A DNA stretch of 5,413 bases from JAEUKQ01 sp044227605 (GTDB taxonomy: Bacteria > Pseudomonadota > Alphaproteobacteria > JAEUKQ01), in NCBI GenBank assembly GCA_044227605.1, contig JBGAWJ010000097.1, forward strand, positions 1 to 5,413. The letters run 5' to 3'. Positions 1 to 4,672 of the stretch are shown here, piece after piece. Position numbers and translations under genes: made by a program. How positions within the stretch are numbered: position 1 is the stretch's first letter; each line of letters begins with the position of its first letter. A model generated the notes under the pieces. That model searched no databases. It was not told the DNA's origin and saw only the letters and a program-made list of their open reading frames with translations.

Positions 1-228
1 AAAAAAAATAATACCCTGTAAAACCGGGTATAAAAAAAACCGCCGCTGTTGGGGGCCAGCCCCCGCCCCTGGGCCGCCATGCAGTAAAACGACCGGCACC
101 CCCATTGGGTTGCCGCTTTCTTCCACATAAATTTGATGGTATTTACCTATTTTTAAATATTCGGTATGGTGGGGTTCGATTGGGGGGTAAAAATCCCAAA
201 TTTTATCTTTTGGGCTGATATTTGACAT
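1..228 (-). CDS. pip: Proline iminopeptidase-like alpha/beta hydrolase, N-terminal part (cut by window edge)
   Basis: The minus-strand frame is open from an ATG at 228 to the left edge, giving 76 codons with no stop. The family (peptidase S33) removes N-terminal proline from peptides in the cytoplasm with a Ser-Asp-His triad. What is visible is the family's usual start: a short lead containing 'FYPPIEPH', two strands ending in 'ESGNPMGVPVVLLHGGPG', and then 'QQRRFF'. The HGGPG (residues 50-54) is the oxyanion-hole loop typical of prolyl aminopeptidases. The nucleophile, acid and histidine all lie beyond the edge, so activity cannot be judged. After 'RRFF' the usual 'DP' is replaced by 'LYP', next to an 8-base A run (32-39), so a small indel or sequencing error is possible. 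The Shine-Dalgarno sequence is weak. The gene is divergent from the nuclease gene, with 63 bp between the starts. Another S33 hydrolase remains possible. Confidence 0.82.
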   Translation of the reverse strand, partial: MSNISPKDKIWDFYPPIEPHHTEYLKIGKYHQIYVEESGNPMGVPVVLLHGGPGAGAGPQQRRFFLYPVLQGIIFF

Positions 229-291
229 GGTTGATAATCCGCTTTAGCAAATAGGAATATTTTTGCAAATCATAAAACTAAGGTTGGCATA

Positions 292-1167
292 ATGCAATTG
301 AAAGATACAGATCGATTTTTTTGCACGAATCTGTCTATCTTGGCATTTCACCTTGTCAATTGGCGTCGGAAATTTTATTTTTTTTTCGTGGCGATGGTAT
401 TTTCTGGCTGTTTAGCGGAGAAAGTTTTTGCGGTGAATCATTCTTTTATCTCTCATCAATTGGTTTTTTTATTCAGTGCCACCGTCCGTGAAGTCGTTGA
501 TGGGGATACCATTGTTTTGGAAGAAGGCCAACAGGTCCGGTTGGTTGGCATCCAGGCACCTAAATTGGGGTTGGGCCGACCGAATTTTATGGATTGGCCA
601 AAGGCAAATGATGCAAAGGATTTCCTGGTACAATTGACGCTGGGGAAAAAGGTTAAATTATATGTCGGGCAGCAAATTGTTGATCATAACCGCCGGTTAC
701 TTGCCCATGTGGTGACCGAGGATGGCAGGTGGGTGCAGGAGGAGATTTTGCTGCATGGGTGGGGCCGTGTCTATAGTTTTCCCGATAACCGCCGAGTTGT
801 TCGGGAAATGCTTGCAATGGAAAAGACAGCGCGCGCCCAACATTTGGGTATATGGGCGGATGATTATTATGCCATTCAATCGCCTGATAAAGTTGGGCCG
901 GTGGGTTCATTTCAAATTGTTGAGGGCAAAGTGCTGACGGTTGCCAAAAATAAAGAAATGGTTTACCTGAATTTTCACGAGAATTGGCGTACGGATTTTA
1001 CGGTGGAAATAAAACTTGCAAGCGTTGCGTGGTTTTTATCGGCAGGGATTGATATCATGCAGCTACAGGGTCAAACAATCAGCGTGCGCGGCTGGGTTGA
1101 AAATAAAAATGGCCCGATGATTGAGGTAACCCATCCCGAACAAATAGAAATTCCTATCCTGCCCTGA
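292..1167 (+). CDS. Thermonuclease (SNase-like) family protein with N-terminal signal or lipoprotein sequence and C-terminal extension
   Basis: This 291-residue protein carries a staphylococcal-nuclease OB-fold domain at about residues 62-192. It begins 'VREVVDGDTIVL', continues with 'VRLVGIQAPKL' and 'DHNRRLLAHVV', and ends at 'LGIWADDYYAI'. Aligned by eye with S. aureus nuclease, D72 matches the metal ligand D21, R83 matches R35 and R135 matches R87. However, the D40, T41 and E43 positions are Q88, A89 and K91, so classical Ca-dependent nuclease activity is doubtful. I recall the 'GIQAPKL' form in other alphaproteobacterial members, which suggests a subfamily trait rather than local decay. 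Residues 24-27 (WRRK) followed by a hydrophobic run to F37 form a signal sequence. 'VFSGC' (C40) is an imperfect lipobox, and 'VFA' (45-47) could be a signal peptidase I site, so export or membrane anchoring is likely. Residues about 205-290 form a beta-rich tail with 'YLNFHENWRTDFTVEI' and 'GPMIEVTHPEQIE'. The start at 292 has AAGG eight bases upstream. The biological substrate is unknown. Confidence 0.85.
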   Translation: MQLKDTDRFFCTNLSILAFHLVNWRRKFYFFFVAMVFSGCLAEKVFAVNHSFISHQLVFLFSATVREVVDGDTIVLEEGQQVRLVGIQAPKLGLGRPNFMDWPKANDAKDFLVQLTLGKKVKLYVGQQIVDHNRRLLAHVVTEDGRWVQEEILLHGWGRVYSFPDNRRVVREMLAMEKTARAQHLGIWADDYYAIQSPDKVGPVGSFQIVEGKVLTVAKNKEMVYLNFHENWRTDFTVEIKLASVAWFLSAGIDIMQLQGQTISVRGWVENKNGPMIEVTHPEQIEIPILP

Positions 1168-1401
1168 TTTAATAATCCTTTTTTCCTATATTCGGTTCCA
1201 AAACATGAACAATCCATCGGCCAATATTATGATGCCAAACGCTCATACCTGTGATGCGGCGGATCCGACGGGCAGCATGGTACGTAATTGCCAATAATAG
1301 CAGGTAAATTATGGATAAATAAGTAATAACTTGCCCCTGCTTTTAAAAAATCCGGAGTTTTTTCTTCCCTACGAAAATCATTGATTCTTAAATAATTAGG
1401 G
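1168..1401. other. Convergent intergenic region without a confident gene
   Basis: These 234 bases lie between the convergent stops of the nuclease and PAP2 genes. I see no strong GC-rich terminator. The only palindrome is a weak one at 1345-1363 (six A, TCCGGA, then G and six T), whose stem is nearly all A-T with a CCGG loop. It could help end transcription from either side, but the call is weak. A minus-strand frame is open from 1406 to 1227 but has no start codon. A 30-codon plus-strand ORF (1205-1297) overlaps it and has no ribosome binding site. Neither is annotated as a gene. Confidence 0.5.
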
Positions 1402-2034
1402 TCATTTTATCAGTCGATGTTTTTGCCAAAATAGATATATCCGATTAACCAACAACCGCAGGGTGCCAACGACCAGGAAAGATAGCAGCAGCGTGCCGAC
1501 CACATCTGCCGGAAAATGAACGCCCACGGCCAGGCGGGACAAGGCAACCCAAACCACATAAAAAACAGCCAATGCCTTGCCAATCTTTCCAAGCATCGGC
1601 CATAAACCTGCCGCCAGCAACATGGCAAAACAGGAATGCCCGCTGGGGAAACTGCTAAACGGACTTTCGTTCACCAACTGGGTGACTGTGCCAACTGGCA
1701 GGGCAATAAAGGGGCGGGGCATCTCTAGATAATCTTTCAAATACCACACCCACAGGATGTCCATAAAAAATCCGGTGATGATCACGGCGATGGTTTTTAG
1801 CCAGCGTTCCCGGTATTCCCGGTAATCGCTTGCCTGCAAATTTTTCCGGCGTTTTAAATCATAATAAGCAAATCCAACAATCAATAGGATATAAGCGGGG
1901 AAAATTTTGGTTCCCCCAAGCAGGGTGCCTAGGACCATGAATTTATCGTATAAACCACTCTGAATATTATTGATCAAATAAAACAAATGGGTATTAAATC
2001 CACCCCAATCATAGATCATTTCTTTAATGCTCAT
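1402..2034 (-). CDS. PAP2-superfamily membrane phosphatase
   Basis: This 210-residue integral membrane protein has the full three-part PAP2 (phosphatidic acid phosphatase type 2) signature. KX6RP is at K100-P108 ('KDYLEMPRP'), PSGH at residues 130-133, and SRX5HX3D at S166-D177 ('SRLAVGVHFPAD'). H133 and H173 are the expected general acid and the phospho-accepting nucleophile, with D177 in support. Hydrophobic segments at about 43-58, 81-98, 135-148, 154-170 and 178-200 give five to six membrane helices, placing the active site at the outer face of the inner membrane. Family members dephosphorylate undecaprenyl pyrophosphate, phosphatidate, phosphatidylglycerol phosphate or lipid A groups, and the sequence does not say which applies here. 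It starts 37 bp after the trmO stop on the same strand, so the two probably share a transcript. The upstream Shine-Dalgarno is weak (GGGG about 6 bases before ATG). Confidence 0.93.
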   Translation of the reverse strand: MSIKEMIYDWGGFNTHLFYLINNIQSGLYDKFMVLGTLLGGTKIFPAYILLIVGFAYYDLKRRKNLQASDYREYRERWLKTIAVIITGFFMDILWVWYLKDYLEMPRPFIALPVGTVTQLVNESPFSSFPSGHSCFAMLLAAGLWPMLGKIGKALAVFYVVWVALSRLAVGVHFPADVVGTLLLSFLVVGTLRLLVNRIYLFWQKHRLIK

Positions 2035-2071
2035 CCGCTGCCCCGTTCTTTCAGCTGCCTATATCTTCAGG

Positions 2072-2557
2072 CTAATAATAATTTTTCATCAGCTCATGAA
2101 CCCAAATGGGTTGCTTCACCGGCGTTCTTGGGGCAAATTCCTGAAAATAGGGTTTGATATCTAAAACAGGTGTTTCATGGATTGCATCCAATCCCCGGAC
2201 AGTAATGGATGTATCTTTTACCCCGACCAATTCACAAACGGATAGGCCTAATTGGTTGGGGCGGCCCTTGGCGCGCTGGGCAAAAATACCAACCTCTGGC
2301 CAATTTTTCTGGCCACGCGGATGGCGGGCGCCCGTGACTATTTCCGGGGATTGCACCAAATGCATATAAAACAGAACATAGAGATGAGAAAAACTCTCCA
2401 AGCCTTTTAAAGAATCGGGCTTAAAGCGCACGGTATCGAGTTCAATCACCGATATTTCCTGACCCCATTGATCATCAATCGGCTGAAGGCGCTGATTTTT
2501 CACCAAGCCAATCGCTTGCAGTTGGATCGCTTGTTGTAAGCTCGGGGAAAAGGGCAT
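2072..2557 (-). CDS. trmO: TrmO/TsaA-family SAM-dependent tRNA methyltransferase
   Basis: The family uses S-adenosylmethionine to N6-methylate threonylcarbamoyladenosine at position 37 (m6t6A) of ACY-decoding tRNAs, on an unusual single-domain beta-barrel. Numbered from the ATG at 2557 (161 residues), the visible landmarks are 'GLESFSHLYVLFYMH' (52-66), 'RHPRG' (78-82), 'VGIFAQRAKGRPNQLGLSVCEL' (89-110) and 'GLDAIHETPVLDIKPY' (122-137). These cover the conserved SAM and substrate-binding loops. It has the 'RHPRG...AKGRPNQLG' form rather than the E. coli 'RSTFRPNPIG' form, so it is a divergent subgroup and the exact tRNA target is inferred. The frame extends upstream to a GTG at 2647. That extension does not resemble the family and runs through the predicted promoter, and an AGGAG sits just before tandem ATGs at 2560 and 2557. 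The second ATG has the better spacing (6 bases). The gene is probably first in an operon with the PAP2 gene. Confidence 0.88.
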   Translation of the reverse strand: MPFSPSLQQAIQLQAIGLVKNQRLQPIDDQWGQEISVIELDTVRFKPDSLKGLESFSHLYVLFYMHLVQSPEIVTGARHPRGQKNWPEVGIFAQRAKGRPNQLGLSVCELVGVKDTSITVRGLDAIHETPVLDIKPYFQEFAPRTPVKQPIWVHELMKNYY

Positions 2558-2563
2558 CATCGG

Positions 2564-2568
2564 CTCCT
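2564..2568 (-). promoter_or_regulatory. Shine-Dalgarno AGGAG that sets the trmO start
   Basis: AGGAG on the minus strand lies 3 bases before the ATG at 2560 and 6 bases before the ATG at 2557. It is the only good ribosome binding site in this stretch. It argues for one of these ATGs, preferably 2557, over the GTG at 2647, which begins the longest open frame. Confidence 0.7.
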
Positions 2569-2630
2569 GGTCATCCCTATCAATGGGCCTCACTATCAAG
2601 GGTGTAAAATGCAGGCAATGGCATAAAATA

Positions 2631-2658
2631 AGGGTAATAAGTGACACTCAAATGTCAA
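2631..2658 (-). promoter_or_regulatory. Candidate sigma70-type promoter for trmO-PAP2
   Basis: The minus strand shows a perfect -35 box TTGACA (2658-2653), a 16-base spacer, and TACCCT (2636-2631), a 3-of-6 match to the -10 box. It lies about 75 bases before the trmO start and just after the carD terminator-like hairpin, where a promoter is expected. The -10 match is poor, so the -35 box is the main evidence. Confidence 0.5.
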
Positions 2659-2674
2659 GCACTTACCCCATATA

Positions 2675-2706
2675 TAAAGGCCATTGAATTCCTTCCATGG
2701 CCTTTA
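2675..2706 (-). terminator. Probable intrinsic terminator of carD
   Basis: A perfect 10-bp inverted repeat (TAAAGGCCAT and ATGGCCTTTA) encloses a 12-base loop, 24 bases past the carD stop. Read on the minus strand, the GGCCAT stem is followed by TTTATATAT, a U-rich though not pure U tail. Its place between carD and the trmO promoter fits termination of carD. The loop is somewhat long. Confidence 0.6.
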
Positions 2707-2729
2707 CGGGTTAAAGCCCAGAAGTTTAA

Positions 2730-3245
2730 TTAAGCTGCCGCGGTGCTAGCTGTAGGGGTTGACAAAACCTTTTCAAGCCTAGCGGTAGCGGACGGTTCAT
2801 CAATGCCTTCAACCGCAGCCAGTTCCCTGACCAGGCGGTCAAGCGCCGATTGATACATTTGCCGTTCACTATAAGATTGCATTTCCTGTTCGGAAGCGGT
2901 CCGGTAAAGTTCCCGCACGACCTCTGCAATAGCGACGGGATGACCCGAATTAATCTTCGTTTCATATTCTTGGGCCCGCCTGCTCCACATTGCCCGTTTA
3001 ACACGGGATTTTGTTTTCAAAGCACCCAAGGCAGAATCCATCACTTTCCTGCTGCTTAACCGACGCAAACCGGCGTTCCTTGCTTTTAATACCGGCACGC
3101 GCAACATCATTTTTTCCTTGTCAAAATTGATCAAAATAACTTCAATTTTGGTGCCAGAAAATTCCTGTGTTTCCACACCCATAACACGGCCAACACCGTG
3201 CGTTGGATAAACAACTAAATCGCCTTTCTGATAAGGTAGTTCCAT
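2730..3245 (-). CDS. carD: CarD/CdnL-family RNA polymerase-binding transcription regulator
   Basis: CarD/CdnL proteins bind the RNA polymerase beta subunit through an N-terminal Tudor-like domain. Their helical C-terminal domain wedges the upstream edge of the promoter bubble and stabilises open complexes, notably at rRNA promoters. With the ATG at 3245 the product is 171 residues, the usual size in alphaproteobacteria. The N-terminal domain opens with 'YQKGDLVVYPTHGVGRV' (5-21), and 'ILINFDKEKMMLRVPV' follows at about 37-52. A helical region from about residue 60 holds W87, which aligns with the minor-groove-wedging tryptophan of mycobacterial and Thermus CarD (W85/W86). Next comes 'HPVAIAEVVRELYR', and a low-complexity Ala/Thr/Ser tail closes the protein. 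The open frame runs upstream to a TTG at 3398, but those 51 residues are unlike the family, and AGGGA lies 7 bases before the chosen ATG. It is monocistronic and divergent from rplU. Confidence 0.93.
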   Translation of the reverse strand: MELPYQKGDLVVYPTHGVGRVMGVETQEFSGTKIEVILINFDKEKMMLRVPVLKARNAGLRRLSSRKVMDSALGALKTKSRVKRAMWSRRAQEYETKINSGHPVAIAEVVRELYRTASEQEMQSYSERQMYQSALDRLVRELAAVEGIDEPSATARLEKVLSTPTASTAAA

Positions 3246-3252
3246 GATGATA

Positions 3253-3257
3253 TCCCT
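3253..3257 (-). promoter_or_regulatory. Shine-Dalgarno AGGGA that sets the carD start
   Basis: AGGGA on the minus strand lies 7 bases before the ATG at 3245, which is ideal spacing. It selects this start over the in-frame TTG at 3398 that gives a longer reading frame. Confidence 0.75.
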
Positions 3258-3598
3258 GAAATTGTTGAGTTTAAGTTGATTATTTAAAAAACAAAATGAC
3301 CAAAAAGTCCGGCTGGGTGCTGGACGGATCAATACCTCTCTATTAGGAACAATGAATAAAATACCTATTCCCAGTACAGAAGCCTCAAAACCCAACAAAA
3401 AGCCGGTAGTAATTTGATCTATACCCTTAAAGTTAAAGAATTAAAAAAACTAAGCTTATTTCGCCAAATCTGCCAAAAAATCATATAACTATTTTTTAAT
3501 AGATAGCCGTTGAGTTTTTTTAAATCTAAAATGATTAAAAGTTTGGATAAAATCACTACGGGAAGCATAATAGCATAAAAAACAATGGGTTGGCAAGA

Positions 3599-3624
3599 TT
3601 TCTTGAAACAATTGATTCAAGAAA
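3599..3624. repeat. Perfect 9-bp inverted repeat, unassigned
   Basis: TTTCTTGAA and TTCAAGAAA flank an 8-base spacer (ACAATTGA). Neither strand has a good U tract after the stem, so it is not a typical terminator. It may be a regulator binding site or a weak hairpin. It lies roughly 190 bases upstream of the rplU -35 box. Confidence 0.4.
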
Positions 3625-3816
3625 AATTGTGGCTTTAAAAACTAGGGAATCATTAGAAAATGACAGCTAACGAAAATTCTTTCAAATAAATCCATTAATT
3701 TTTTTTACTTTTATTCCCCCCATTATTCCATCAAGATTCCACGAATGATAAAACGAACCGGTATCTGGGTCATTTTTGTTTTATGGTATGTCTTAGGAAT
3801 TTATCTGAAAAAAACA

Positions 3817-3844
3817 TTGACAATATGCCCAATTTTTGTAAATT
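3817..3844 (+). promoter_or_regulatory. Sigma70-type promoter for rplU-rpmA
   Basis: The plus strand shows a perfect -35 TTGACA (3817-3822), a 16-base spacer and TAAATT (3839-3844), a 4-of-6 -10 match directly preceded by TG. This predicts a transcript start near 3850 and a leader of about 80 bases before rplU. Confidence 0.65.
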
Positions 3845-3850
3845 GGCCAT
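3825..3850. repeat. Inverted repeat overlapping the rplU -10 region
   Basis: The halves ATGCCCAATTT (3825-3835) and AAATTGGCCAT (3840-3850) pair over 10 of 11 positions, with one C-C mismatch and a TTGT centre. The repeat covers part of the promoter spacer and all of the predicted -10 box. That position suits an operator for a repressor or activator. A chance palindrome in AT-rich DNA is the alternative. Confidence 0.4.
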
Positions 3851-3930
3851 CTTAAGCAAAGCGGTTTAGGGCAGAATTTTTGATGGCGATGCTGGCAAAA
3901 GCTAAGCAATTAACATAGGATTTAGGTAAC

Positions 3931-4239
3931 ATGTATGCAGTTATTCAGACAGGCGGGAAACAATACCGTGTCACGAAAGATGAAATTATAAAAGTTGAAC
4001 GTCTGGAAGGTGAGGTTGGGCAATCGGTTGAGTTGAACGTATTGGCGGTCAATCATGATCAGGGACTTGAATTAGATGCTTCGGCCCTGTCTTCTGCTTT
4101 GGTGACGGCGGAAATTATCGACCAAACCAAAGGTGACAAGATCATCATTTTTAAGAAAAAACCGCGGCACAATTACCGGCGTAAGCGCGGTCACCGCCAA
4201 TTTGTAACGGTTCTTAAAATTACCGATATTCACCTATAA
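3931..4239 (+). CDS. rplU: 50S ribosomal protein L21
   Basis: L21 is a small 50S subunit protein that binds 23S rRNA near L20. The 102-residue length is normal for the bacterial protein. The start 'MYAVIQTGGKQYRV' is the canonical N-terminus, and 'FKKKPRHNYRRKRGHRQ' (74-90) followed by 'TVLKITDI' (93-100) is the basic C-terminal rRNA-binding signature. A short AGG lies 4 bases before the ATG. The rpmA start follows 21 bases after the stop, as in the classical L21-L27 operon, and a promoter at 3817-3844 precedes the gene. Confidence 0.98.
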   Translation: MYAVIQTGGKQYRVTKDEIIKVERLEGEVGQSVELNVLAVNHDQGLELDASALSSALVTAEIIDQTKGDKIIIFKKKPRHNYRRKRGHRQFVTVLKITDIHL

Positions 4240-4260
4240 TTTTCTTAAAGGAGTGCAGAT

Positions 4261-4524
4261 ATGGCAACCAAAAAAGCTGGTGGTAGTTCTAGAAACGGTC
4301 GTGATAGTGCAGGCCAGCGCTTAGGCGTAAAAAGTTTCGGTGGTGAGCATGTTATCGCTGGTAACATTATCATCCGTCAGCGCGGGACGACCGTTCATCC
4401 GGGCAATAATGTCGGCATGGGTCGCGACCACACATTATTTGCTTTAACCCCGGGCCAGGTTCAGTTTCATTATGGCTCAAAGGGCAGGAAATATGTTTCC
4501 GTTGTCCTGGCTGCCCAGGAATAA
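4261..4524 (+). CDS. rpmA: 50S ribosomal protein L27
   Basis: L27 sits at the peptidyl-transferase centre of the 50S subunit, where its flexible N-terminus contacts the ends of bound tRNAs. The 87-residue product has the standard start 'MATKKAGGSSRNGRDS', followed by 'GQRLGVKSFGGEHVIAGNII' and 'RQRGTTVHPGNNVGMGRDHT', the family signature, with TV where TKW or TKF is common. Nothing precedes 'ATKKAGG', so this is the non-cleaved form and not the Firmicutes type with an N-terminal leader. A strong AAAGGAG (4247-4253) lies 7 bases before the ATG. It is co-transcribed with rplU and followed by a strong stem at 4579-4612. Confidence 0.98.
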   Translation: MATKKAGGSSRNGRDSAGQRLGVKSFGGEHVIAGNIIIRQRGTTVHPGNNVGMGRDHTLFALTPGQVQFHYGSKGRKYVSVVLAAQE

Positions 4525-4578
4525 TCTTTGGCGACTACAAGCAATTCATTGATTTAGCTGTCAATGGTTGTATAGATA

Positions 4579-4612
4579 AAAGGGAAAAAGATCATACGAT
4601 CTTTTTCCCTTT
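4579..4612 (+). terminator. Strong stem-loop, probable terminator of rplU-rpmA
   Basis: AAAGGGAAAAAGATC (4579-4593) and its exact reverse complement (4598-4612) form a perfect 15-bp stem with a four-base ATAC loop, 55 bases past the rpmA stop. Five T's followed by CCCTTT make up the 3' arm. A separate U tract after the stem is lacking, so efficiency is uncertain. The stem is symmetric and could act on both strands. Confidence 0.68.
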
Positions 4613-4672
4613 GTCCTATTAAAGACCTTTTAGCCAAGTTGCGAAAGACCAATTTGAGAAAGAAGTGTATCG

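Larger units (their letters stand above)
3246..3930. other. AT-rich divergent intergenic region between carD and rplU
   Basis: This 685-base stretch has no confident gene. It must hold the carD promoter, for which I find no convincing -35/-10 pair on the minus strand. On the plus strand it holds the rplU promoter at 3817-3844. Inside are two inverted repeats (3599-3624 and 3825-3850), a weak AT stem at 3489-3502, a short direct repeat of AGCATAA at 3564-3570 and 3572-3578, and a doubtful 36-codon ORF at 3745-3855. I looked for tRNA T-loop motifs, SRP RNA and tmRNA signatures and saw none. Confidence 0.6.

Noticed and set aside
653..937. Several open frames on both strands inside the nuclease gene
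   Set aside because: They overlap a gene with clear domain motifs and encode no recognisable protein.
1205..1297. 30-codon plus-strand ORF after the nuclease gene
   Set aside because: It has no ribosome binding site and no recognisable motif, and it overlaps another open frame on the opposite strand.
1345..1363. A-rich/T-rich palindrome as a bidirectional terminator between the nuclease and PAP2 genes
   Set aside because: The stem is almost only A-T pairs with a bulge and a CCGG loop, too weak to call on its own.
2558..2647. N-terminal extension of the trmO frame from a GTG at 2647
   Set aside because: The 30 extra residues do not resemble the family, the frame crosses the likely promoter, and a good AGGAG sits before the ATGs at 2560 and 2557.
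3246..3398. N-terminal extension of CarD from a TTG at 3398
   Set aside because: CarD proteins begin near the 'YQKGDLVVYP' segment, and the ATG at 3245 has a well-spaced AGGGA. The extra 51 residues are untranslated leader read in frame.
3588..3641. 17-codon ORF containing the 9-bp inverted repeat
   Set aside because: It is very short and has no Shine-Dalgarno. Its amphipathic look follows from the palindrome itself.
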